From NCBI GenBank assembly GCA_015178975.1, contig WHVD01000054.1, forward strand, positions 492,069-556,068: a DNA stretch of 64,000 nt. The letters run 5' to 3'. The stretch is from Hysterangium stoloniferum (Eukaryota > Basidiomycota > Agaricomycetes > Hysterangiales > Hysterangiaceae). Numbering within the stretch: position 1 is the stretch's first letter; each line of letters starts with the position of its first letter. This document shows positions 39,886 through 49,319 of this stretch, in pieces. The notes under the pieces were generated by a model. It worked only from the letters and a program-made list of their open reading frames with translations. It ran no database searches and was not told the origin of the DNA. The translations under genes were made by a program, and so were the position numbers.

Positions 39886-40976
39886 TTACCTTACTAGGTA
39901 ACTCACTCAATACTGCACCTACAGTGCTGGGAAAAATACTACAAATATCAGAAAAATACAGGGAATATCATAGACTATGTAAGAGCTGTAATATCATACT
40001 CTAACAACAGTAATATCAAAAAATGACTATAGATCAACAAGTCATGTGACCATATTGAATAGAATCAACAAAGACATGTGATTTGGCCAGTTTATATAGT
40101 ATATATTGTATCAAAACCATCAGCCACAAAACCTTTCCAATGAGCAGGCCTGACTAAACTATTTGTAGCATACCCAAAAATGCATATTATGTAATAATAC
40201 TCTAGACAATGATTCTATACATGTTTAGCTATCCAGTGTGAATTTTTGAAATTTTTTGCTATTTTCTCTCCCCTGGTAGCAGTCTGCCAATATGCAAACT
40301 CCAAACATTGAAAAGGTTTTGTGAGTCACTGTAGGTAGTTGTCTGTATGTATGTATTAGTTCTAATATATCTTCAGATTCCCTCCTGCTAGCCTAGTGTG
40401 AGTACCACAGGCTACAGGGGTTGCCCTTACAGGTTCCCCTTCATTCAATTATATCTATATTTACATATAAGCTGGTTTAATTAATACTATGTATTGCATC
40501 TAAGCATCACCTGAGTTGTGAGGCCTAATACTACCTTTTGAACAAGTTATACTACTCACTATCAAGTGTGCATACAGCAAGTGGCACAACTTGTTGAAAG
40601 GGTGGTATTGTAACCCTCACAGCTCAGGGTATATTCATACACAATATATAGTATTAGTCCCACCAGCTTATATGCAAATCAAGGAAGAATTGAATGAAGG
40701 GGAGCCATTGCACTGATATTTCACTGAATATTAAATAGCATCTCATAAGGCCAACTATATACATAAATATATAGACATATACTATATAGTACACACCCCA
40801 AATCATTTTGTCTCGATTGGGTCCCTTTCCTGAGATACAGCACAATTTGTCTGTGGGTCCAAAGCGCAATTTTTTTTTTTAATTTTGAACTCCGCCTGAG
40901 GTACTCGGAACAGCTGTAATATATGTTCCATTTTTACAATAGCACCTTGCTCAACCCTCCTGACAAGTCACGTGAC

Positions 40977-41519
40977 AAGGCTCTCTTGTTCCGTGACCAC
41001 CACCTTCCTCTGGGGTTGGGGCCCCCAGTGCTCATGGTGAGGGGCGGAGAGGCGGATGACAGTGAACAGGTTTGGGGACCTCTGAATTCACTGCTCTGTC
41101 AAAGTCGGCAGCCTTCAGCCGCGCACCAGTGTCGTCTGCGGAACGTCACTGGCACCTACCAACCATGACTGTTGCCTGGCAGCGGTCTACCCTTCCTACC
41201 CACCTCCGACTCCAGCATTCACCTATGCACTAGCAATGCAAGACTTCGGTGTGCCTGCAGCCCTTGTCGACGCCTGCTAGCAGGATCTCGGGCTTTTCTT
41301 GGGGCTTCGGCCCAAGGCCTCAAGGCCTCAGCTCTATACCATGTATATATCAACATGCCCCCCCTTTGCTTACTAAAATCCCTTCCGCACACGTAGCTCA
41401 CTCGGAACTTCGTACCACCGTAGCATAGTTTCTCTGGGGGCCTTTTCACCCCCTAGCCGCAGTTAGCCATTGTTGCTTGAAGCGGGATACAAATATATCA
41501 AAAAAAAAAAAAAAAAAAA
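40977..41519 (+). mobile_element. A-tailed retroposon, long copy (SINE-like, 543 bases)
   Basis: The insert starts aaggctctcttgttccgtga, is GC-rich, and ends gcgggatacaaatatatc followed by A20. A perfect 15-base direct repeat, gacaagtcacgtgac, lies at 40,962-40,976 and 41,520-41,534. Its 3' part is shared with the copy at 12,751-12,835, which has its own different target duplication, so this is a dispersed family moved by LINE-type machinery. I recognise no tRNA A/B boxes, 5S or SRP RNA core. Open frames inside are short and unlike any protein. It could be a SINE of unknown head or a retrocopied non-coding RNA. A strong hairpin is possible at 41,300-41,318 (ttggggcttcggcccaag). Confidence 0.85.
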
Positions 41520-41534
41520 GACAAGTCACGTGAC

Positions 41535-41914
41535 TTTATCTCTTTTTAAATACATTTATATACCGCGTCGCACAAATAAGATACATAGTGTAGTCAAAAG
41601 ATGATAATATATTAATATATTTGAGATGTTATTGAGTTTTTTATACTCAATAAATACTAGCTAATTACCAATATTTCCGGATACGGGATATTGAGTTGCC
41701 GGCCCCACAACATAGCATTAGTGAGCCGCTGACTCGTTACACTGGAATGTGATGTAGTCGTCGGGAAGCTTTACTAATATTATATTATATTACCAATACA
41801 TAGCGGTTGGGAACAGGGACCCTAATGGTAGGTAGAGAAATGTATGTAGATGCCGGGGCAAGTAGGGGTGGGTATGAGGGTCAGTAAGGAGGAGGGGGGG
41901 AAGGAAGAGAGGTG
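41535..41914. other. AT-rich spacer, no gene seen
   Basis: About 380 bases between the retroposon and the first MLH1 fragment, with an inverted stretch at 41,629-41,650 (attgagttttttatactcaat). The corresponding part of the second unit (44,815-44,827) lacks it, so it was either inserted here or deleted there. Nothing recognisable. Confidence 0.4.
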
Positions 41915-43921
41915 GGCTTGCGACAATCAGCGGCCTCAGTCAACAAGCGGACTTAAGCCGGCAAACCGTATAGCAGCAGCTGGAGAAGTAAGCTCAGAGT
42001 ATTACACTGACGGCGTTCTGTCACCTTCGAAACCGGGTCTTACTCCAGATCCAAAGCCTTGTGCCGGGAATGATGGTACTACAATTACTGCAAGTCTCTT
42101 TATATCGACTCGATGTCTATTAAAAGGCCGAGAACCTCTTTCATTCAACACCGCTCCGACTGGCTGCCCTCTAGTCACCATCAGACGTGTATGCACGTAT
42201 TCTAGATGTCATGACTCGATGCGCGATTCGTAACCCTTCGGTATTGTTCGTATACAAGAAGGTGATGGTCTGTTGGTTACAGTGATGAGATACTGAACCC
42301 AGATGCAGGCTGGATCCACGTCGCCTGACCTATCCAGCAGACAATTGGTCTATTATATGGATCAAGTGTAGGAAAAGCTCTTCTTCATGTTTCTGCTACT
42401 GGAACGCCCAACGCAAAATTGAACTCGAGACCTGTCCGTGAACGAGCGGTGGCAACAAAAAAGGATCTTAAGGGAAAGGGCCGAGCAATGGAAGATGACG
42501 AACTGGATCAAGAGGAAGAGGAGGACGACTGTAATAGTTCCGAACAAAGACAGGACGATGCGTTTTTGTGGGAGGCCGAGTCATGCACAACTGATGTTAA
42601 TTATCACAAAAAAAGATGGTCTTCTTGCTTTTCATCAATCGTATGTTCTCAAGTTCCTTAGAATTTCTTTCATGCGACATTCCTTTCGTATATCTAAGGT
42701 GAGAGCTGCGGTGTCCAATATAAACGTACTTGCTAAGCTCGACGCGCAGCCTGCATCTTGATCCAAAAGCTGTTGATGTTAATGTCCATCCTACGAAACG
42801 AGAGGTGCATTTTTTCGATGAGGAACACATAACGCAGAGAATATGTGATGCTATCCAAGACGCATTGGTTGTCAACAGCGGGAGTAGGATGTTTCAGTAT
42901 CAGGTGTGGGTGTTGATGTACCTCATAGAGCATCGCTGATGCCTGTTAGACGTTGCTCACTGGCGGCGTCCTCGAGGACAAGGAACGGTCAAAGGAGAGG
43001 AAGGAGGGTCCGACTAACGAAAATGATGTTGCGGAGCCGTGTAAGTTGTTCAGTGTATAACGATCAATCGTGTTATACTCAATTCGCATTAGCATCTGTT
43101 CAGAAGAGAATCTACTCTTACAACAAAGTGCGCACATCAGACCAGGACTGGACTATTGACTCAATGTTTCCCGCGACAAATCCGGCACAAGCTACCATTA
43201 GCAAATCTGGCAAAGCCAGTAAAATGAAGGATATTAAAGAGTCTGATTGCATACTCACCTCCGTTCGAAATTTGCGAGCAGATGTAGTCCGAGGGCGACA
43301 TGAGGGTATGACTGACCGACTCGTTTTTTAACGTATCATTGATCGTACTGCATATAACTAGGTCTAACCGAGATCCTGGAAAAACATGTCTTCGTTGGGA
43401 TCGTGGACTTGCACAAGTGTCTTTCGCTGGTCCAACATGCAACAAAACTGTACCTTATCAATCATGGTTCTCTAGCGTATGGCATCAATTCAACGTGTTG
43501 GGAACAATTTGATAAATCGTTGTCCCAGGGAAGAGTTGTTCTATCAGTTGGGATTACGACAATTTGGAAACTTTGGTCGTTTTCGCCTAGATCCGCCTGC
43601 ACCTATGCGTACTCTAATTTCATTGGCGGTGGAAGCCGAAGATGAAATTAAACAGAATGAGCGGGAAAAGGATAAAGTAATTGATGTATGTTTCTACCAT
43701 CTGTTGGGACGATGATTCAACTTACACCTATTCAGGCTATACTACAAATACTTACATCACGACGTGAGATGCTCAACGAATATTTTTCGATGTCTATGAA
43801 TGCCGAGGACGAGCTTGAAAGCTTGCCCCTTTTGCTACAGGATTATTCGCCAAACCTAGATAAACTGCCGCTTTTTCTCATGCGGCTGGGTCCTCAGGCA
43901 AGTAATATACAAAGTGTTTGA
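41915..43921 (+). pseudogene. MLH1: MLH1 mismatch-repair gene fragment A
   Basis: Broken copy of the MutL homolog MLH1. It begins with KPANRIAAAGEV, the family's 'VNRIAAGEV' start, and then jumps to YYTDGVLSPSKPGLTPDPKP and CAGNDGTTIT, so most of the ATPase domain is missing. Downstream come VDVNVHPTKREVHFFDEEH, DQDWTIDSMFPATNPAQA, EELFYQLGLRQFGNFGRFRL and the C-terminal dimerisation block MLNEYFSMSMNAEDELESLP and LPLFLMRLGPQ. The frame shifts many times and about 100 bases coding for the GACPFVYL region, kept in fragment B, are deleted. Intron-like GT/AG edges persist, so it is a DNA-level duplicate and not a retrocopy. The last part of MLH1 is absent. Confidence 0.85.
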
Positions 43922-44094
43922 GCAATGTTGATAACGACCAAAACAAATGTAAATTCTTGCTATACATGCCCTTAATAATATAAGTGAATTTTACAATGCC
44001 CCTGTCATGACCCATTGCCGCTGTAAAGCCCTATATACCAGGTAGTCCAACTGCCCTCCGTACAGCCGTTCGCTGCCTTGCGATCCCCTGAGGA

Positions 44095-44806
44095 ATGGCT
44101 TTGCCCAGGCTTCTGAGCAAATTGCGACATTGGGCCGCTGCATGAAACAATTCAACAGATGTAGAAAAAAGAAGGAAGGAAGAACTAGAAGGGGAACCTA
44201 CTTGTCATTCCCGTAATTGTATCAGCATTGGCAGGGAAATTTGGTATTGCGGTGTTTACAGGCACTTGAGGATTAGGACCACCTTGAATGCTGCGCATTG
44301 TCGCTAAATGTTGGGTGGGCATGTCTACCTTCGCGTTCTGTATCCGAGCATCTATATTCCAAAACCTGTACAGAAAAGAATATCAGTGATATCTTCTAAC
44401 AAAGTAAGGACTCGCAATCCTTACTGCGCAGTAGTTAAGGCTCTCAAATCACCCACACTCCCCTGCACTGTCTGTATGTCTGCCTGGATATTGGCTTGCG
44501 TCGCTTGGACATTGGCCAGCGTCGCCTGGATAGCGGCAATGCTGGCCTGAATGCCGGCGAGTTGTTGACCTATGTTGTAGTTTGGAAATCGGGCTAGCTC
44601 AACGACAAGTGATTGTTGGTGTCCAGTGAAGGTTTGGAGACCTTGAGCAATTGTGTTGCTCTCAACGGTCATGCCGTTGACGGCTGCATTCATGTTTGCG
44701 ATATTTGGCAAAGGAGGTTGTGCCATTGGAATAAGTTGAGAGAGAACAGGACTAGTCGTAGTTTTCAAGCTTTTTATTCATAATCTGAATATACAATTTT
44801 GGGATT
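44095..44806 (-). CDS. Coiled-coil hypothetical gene, copy 2 (possibly partial)
   Basis: Minus-strand frame starting MAQPPLPNIANMNAAVNGMT (ATG about 44,723; an upstream in-frame start is possible), then NTIAQGLQTFTGHQQSLVVE and a run of IQ/VQ-Ala heptads (GIQASIAAIQATLANVQATQ) typical of a coiled coil, then RALTTAQ. A likely intron (about 44,425-44,365) leads to a second exon with RIQNAKVDMPTQH, PNPQVPVNTAIPNFPANAD. I do not recognise a named function; it resembles short coiled-coil proteins that recur near basidiomycete repeats (perhaps Mug135-like). The frame looks open here, unlike copy 1. Confidence 0.45.
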
Positions 44807-44826
44807 AATATGTCCATTTTTGGGAC

Positions 44827-46410
44827 AATCGGCGGCCTTAATCAACAAGTGGACTTAAGCCGGCAAACCGTATAGCAGCTGGAGAAGTATTACACTGACG
44901 GCGTTCTGTCACCTTCGAAACCGAGTCTTACTCCAGATCCAAAGCCCTGTGCGGGGAATGATGGTACTACAATTACTGTAAGTCTCTTTATATCCACTCG
45001 TTCAATCTCATGGCTATTGAAAGGCCGAGGACCTCTGTCATTCAACACCGCTCCGACCGGCTGCCCTCAAGTCACCGTCAGACGAGTATGCACGTATTCT
45101 AGATGTCATCACCCGATACGCGATTCATAACCCTTCGGTATCGTTCGTATACAAGAAGGTGAGGATCTATTGATGCCAGCGTTGAGATACTGAATCCAGA
45201 TGCAGGCTGGATCCACGTCGCCTGACCTATCCACACCCTCAAAGAGCGCTATCCAACAGACAATTGGTTTATTATATGGATCAAGTGTAGGAAAAGCTCT
45301 TCTTCATGTTTCTGCTACTGGAACGCCGAAATCGAAATCGAAATCGAAACCTGTCCGTGAACGAGCGGTGGCAACAAAAAGGATCTTAAGGGAAAGGGCC
45401 GAGCAACGGAAGATGACGAACTGGATCAAGAGGAAGAGGAGGACGACAGTAATAGTTCCGAACAAAGACAGGACGATACGTTTTTGTGGGTGGCCGAGTC
45501 ATACACAACTGAGGTTAATTATCACACAACAAAGATGGTCTTCTTGCTTTTCATCAATCGTATGTTCTCAAGTTCCTGCGGATTTCTTTCATGTGACATT
45601 ATATTGGACGTCGACAGATCGTCTCGTGGAGTCACCGCGGATAAAGAAAGCCATTGAAGCAGTATACAGTGGTGTTTTGCCAAAGGGGGCTTGTCCTTTC
45701 GTATATCTGAGGTGAGAGCTGCGGTGTCTAATATAAACGTACTTGCTAAGCTCAACGCAGCCTGCATCTTGATCCAAAAGCTGTCGTTGTTAATGTGCAT
45801 CCTACGAGACGAGAGGTGCATTTTTTGGATGAGGAACACATAACGCAGCGAATATGTGATGCTATCCAAGAGGCATTGGTTGTTAACAGCGGGAGCAGGA
45901 CATTTCAGTATCAGGTGTGGGTATTGATGTACCTCATAGAGCATCGCTGATGTCTGTTAGACGTTGCTCACTGGCGGCGTCCTCGAGGACGAGGAACGGC
46001 CAAAGGGGTCTGACTAGCGAAAATGATGTTGCGGAGTCGTGTAAGTTGTTCAGTGGATAACGATCAATCGTGTTATACTCAATTCGCATTAGCATCTGTT
46101 CAAAAGAAAATCTACTCTTACAACAAAGTGCGCACATCAGACGAGGACCGGAATATTGACTCAATGTTTCCCGCGACGAATCCGGTACAAGCGACCATTA
46201 GCAAATCTGATAAAGCCAGTAGAATGAAGGATATTAAAGAGTCTGATTGCACACTTACCTCCGTTCGAAATTTGCGAACAGATGTAGTACGAGGGCGACA
46301 TGAGGGTATGACTGACCGACTCGCTTTTTAGCCTATAATTGATCGTAATGGATATAACTAGGTCTAACCGAGATCCTGGAAAAACATGTCTTCGTTGGGA
46401 TCATGGATGC
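44827..46410 (+). pseudogene. MLH1: MLH1 mismatch-repair gene fragment B
   Basis: Second direct copy, closely similar to fragment A: NRIAAGEV followed at once by the TDGVLS region, then NDGTTIT, the acidic/Lys-rich linker, DRLVESPRIKKAIEAVYSGV, LPKGACPFVYL, NVHPTRREVHFLDEEH, DEDRNIDSMFPATNPVQATI and MKDIKESDC. Frames change repeatedly. It stops at 46,410 just after 'cttcgttgggatca', before the C-terminal part, and is joined there to unrelated sequence. It follows the coiled-coil gene copy 2 exactly as fragment A follows copy 1, so the two units are a segmental duplication. Confidence 0.85.
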
Positions 46411-47704
46411 TTGACACCAGATCTCTCCTTCCTCCGAAGTAACTCTAATACCTTGATGCTCTCCATTTACTGGCGATACGCTGGGCCAGAGATGGTTTCG
46501 TCCCAAGAAAATGCTTTACATCAAAGATATTCCTCCCAGTATACAATGCTAATGGGATCTGCAGGATACTCCATTTCATCTTCCAACGCAATATTCTTCT
46601 GCAACCGCTTCGCTTGCTCCCGTACACCAGCCGTTGCCTGAATCTCTGCCTCTGCAACTTGTACCTTATACACACATACAATAATTAGGTCAATAAGGTA
46701 GGAAAATGGGGAGAAATCACACCTTTTCCGCACAATCCTTCAACTCCTTTTTGAAAATCTTGGACAACTTCGTGACATCCGCCTTTCTAAGAGTATAAAT
46801 AGGGATGTGGGACGCTTTCCCGCCTTCCTTTGAGAGTATTTCGCTTTCCAGTTTGGTGCGTATGCGTCCTCTTGTCCAAGGAGAGGTCCATGAACCTGGA
46901 GGTTTGTGAAGTTCCCATAGACATCCGCATTTATGAAATGATTCTCTAGAATCCGCATAATCATGTTTGAATAGCAGAATCATTGGCCTTTCAGACCCCG
47001 ATACCTCTCGTCGTTGTCATGCACTATTTTAGCAACAATGGTGATATCAACGAGGCGTATGTTCTTGGCTACGGCTCTTTCGATTGTCTTGTCATTTCTG
47101 GGAAGACTTTTACTTCAAGTGACGGAGTCTTTCGCCATACGTGATATAAAAGAACTCGAAGGATCTGATAATGCTGCAGAGCTGCTATTGTCAAGACTAC
47201 TGTCGACCACATCACCACCAGCACGTTCTATACGTATATACCGAATACCGCACTCAGGATGGTCAATTTTTAGCGAAATATTCGTAATTCAAGTTGACAC
47301 CAGTGTTAGAATGATAAATGAAGGGGGATCGGGGCACATAATAGTGACCCTAGTGGACAAATAGACCACCACTCGGACACAGACACAGACTGGTTACCAG
47401 AAGTAACCGAACTCAGACGACCGCATACTGGACAGAGTCACAGACATGGATAGGGACTATTATGGATACATGTGGGTACATAATGTTCTGAACCACAAAT
47501 TCCAACAACCAGATCTCTCCTTCCGAAGTAACTCCAATATCTTGATGCTCTGCGTTCGCTGGCGATACGCCGGGTCAGAGATGGTCTCTGGCCCAAGCTG
47601 TTAGAATTGACCATCCCGAGTACGGTATTCGGTATATACGCATAGAACGTGCTGGTGGCGATGTGGTCGACAGTAGTCTCGACGATGGCAGCTCTACAAC
47701 ATTA
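46411..47704. other. Mosaic of duplicated fragments between MLH1 pieces
   Basis: A line starting 'ccagatctctcctt' at about 46,418 recurs at about 47,511 (roughly 95 bases, direct). The stretch 47,171-47,290 recurs inverted at about 47,600-47,700. On the minus strand 46,983-46,717 there is an open frame (KADVTKLSKIFKKELKDCAE) that may continue after an intron as AEAEIQATAGVREQAKRLQK; it is lysine/glutamate rich and I cannot name it. The pattern is that of repeated breakage and rejoining of pieces of at least one further gene. Confidence 0.45.
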
Positions 47705-48270
47705 CTGAGGACCCAGCCGCATGAGAAAAAGCGGCAGTTTATCTAGGTTTGGCGAATAATCCTGTAGCAAAAGGGGCAAGCTTTCAAGCTCGTCCTCGGC
47801 ATTCATAGACATCGAAAAATATTCGTTGAGCATCTCACGTCGTGATGTAAGTATTTGTAGTATAGCCTGCATAAGCGTAAGTTGAATCATCGTCCCAACG
47901 GATGGTAGAAACATACATCAATTACTTTGTCCTTTTCCAGCCCATTCTGTTCAATTTCGTCCTCGGCTTCCACCGCCAATGAAATAATCGTGTGCATAGG
48001 TGCAAGGGGATCTAGGCAAAAACGACCAAGTTTCTAAATTGTCGTAATCCCAACTGATAGAACAACTCCTCCCTAGGACAATGATTTATCAAATTGTTTC
48101 CGACACGTTAAATTGATGCCATACGCTAGAGAATCATGATTGATAAGGTACAGTTTTGTTGCATGTTGGACCAGGGAAAGACACTTGTGCAAGTCCACGA
48201 TCCCAACGAAGACATGTTTTTCCAGGATTCGGTTAGACCTAGTTATATGCATTACGATCAATTATAGGCT
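47705..48270 (-). pseudogene. MLH1: MLH1 mismatch-repair gene fragment C (C-terminal piece, inverted)
   Basis: The minus strand carries the part missing from fragment B: EKHVFVGIVDLHKCLSLVQH, ATKLYLINHDSLAYGIN, then MLNEYFSMSMNAEDELESLP and LPLFLMRLGPQ ending at about 47,705. It begins around the 'ggtctaaccg' line where fragment B also passes, so B and C overlap by about 50 bases and are not one copy simply cut in two. It is interrupted by frame changes and truncated at the same exon edge as fragment A. Confidence 0.82.
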
Positions 48271-49319
48271 AAACTTGCCACCTCAGACCCTTTTAATATT
48301 GTTAAGTATATTACATTTAGTCTCTCCACCTTGTCATTGACTTCTCATGATCTGTTTCACCCTTCACTTCTTGATCAGCCCTCCGTCTCATCATAGTATA
48401 AATCTTCTTCATGTATACTACAGTTCTTTAGTTTAAAAATCAACTTAAATTACCCTCTACTAGTTTCCAGTCTCATTCTCCTTTTCCTCCATACTCCCGA
48501 AGATGTTCTCAGCAACCCATAAACTCTTATGACTCTTAGTACTTCAGCCCCCTGGTCAATTGAGCCAAGTGTTGAACTTCATCTCTTCATACTATTTGCT
48601 CTGTTTGAAATACCAGAGCACCCTAACAGTTCATATGAGGGTACAACACATAAGTTGAAGCCAAGCTCCACTACATTTATAGAGTCAGACCTCCTGACTA
48701 GTATGATCCCTATCATTGTTCCCCTGATTAGTTCACTTCCAATCATTGGACCCCCAAATTAGGGCTTTCCATCACCCTTCAGCTTAACACCTCTTTAGCT
48801 TTAAAACCCTAGACTTTAACAGAGAGACTGACTTATCTAGGTTCAATGAGTTAAAGTATATAAAAGGATAGAGTTGTAAATAATTAATAAAATTTAAATA
48901 AGTTTCTGAGTTAGATTACATGCCAGGATAATCATAAATACTTAGAATTGTCAACACAGAGCAAAGTTGTGGAGTATGTGGACTTGCCACTCCCTTGTAT
49001 ACCAAATATACCAAATAGAGAAAATATAAGCTTTGGTAAAAATTTTATTTATTTTTGATTTGTATTTATTGAACACCTTGGGTCAGGCTGTCCCCGTTTG
49101 GGGAGATCAACACCGCTGGAAATTGGACGTGAGAAACTGTCGTGTTTTCACCGATGTTGAATCATGCGTTGGCGGGTTATTATGTCAGACCTACGGACCC
49201 GAGCTGACTCAGCGCTTCTATTAAAAGGCGACTTCACTAACGAGCGAGTTGTCTACATATACTTCTACTACCTGCCTAAGTCCTTATAGGCCGTCAGATT
49301 GGCTTCTAGCACCCAGTAC
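48271..49319. other. Right margin of the transposon island
   Basis: About 1 kb of AT-rich sequence. At 48,637-48,669 the line 'gagggtacaacacataag' is a diverged copy of the LTR-leader motif seen at 32,394 and 35,050. The rest, including a long AT-rich stretch at 48,840-49,070, shows no gene or clear inverted repeat. The last 200 bases should hold the FAP1 promoter. Confidence 0.45.

Larger units (their letters stand above)
36841..40333 (-). mobile_element. Tc1/mariner element, itself interrupted twice
   Basis: Left end tacagtgactcacaaaacc (36,841) and right end ggttttgtgagtcactgta (to 40,333) are inverted, extend about 200 bases, and have the outer plus inverted inner repeat layout of the element at 32,641. 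TA flanks both sides. Its transposase is on the minus strand. Two later insertions split it: a miniature LTR element at 37,311-38,461 and a solo LTR at 39,455-39,885. Net length is about 1.9 kb. Confidence 0.88.
36327..40916. mobile_element. TA-inserting TIR element carrying nested insertions
   Basis: Outer ends CAGCTGTTCC (36,327) and GGAACAGCTG (to 40,916) begin inverted repeats of about 230 bases (36,327-36,545 against 40,680-40,916). The element is flanked by TA on each side (36,325-36,326 and 40,917-40,918). The related locus at 44,801-44,820 reads gggatTAatatgtccattt without it, an empty site that fixes the target as TA. Removing the Tc1 element inside (36,841-40,333) leaves about 1.1 kb of apparently non-coding sequence, so it was a non-autonomous transposon of a TA-specific superfamily. 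Confidence 0.82.

Noticed and set aside
40977..41519. Retroposon as a protein-coding gene
   Set aside because: Open frames are under 90 residues in different frames. The A tail and target duplications explain the segment.
40977..41519. tRNA-, 5S- or SRP-derived SINE head
   Set aside because: I looked for A/B box and 5S internal promoter lines and for a SRP Alu core and found none convincing.
47014..47364. 116-residue plus-strand open frame
   Set aside because: It crosses a region whose parts recur inverted at 47,600 and shows no conserved motif; probably a chance frame in shuffled fragments.
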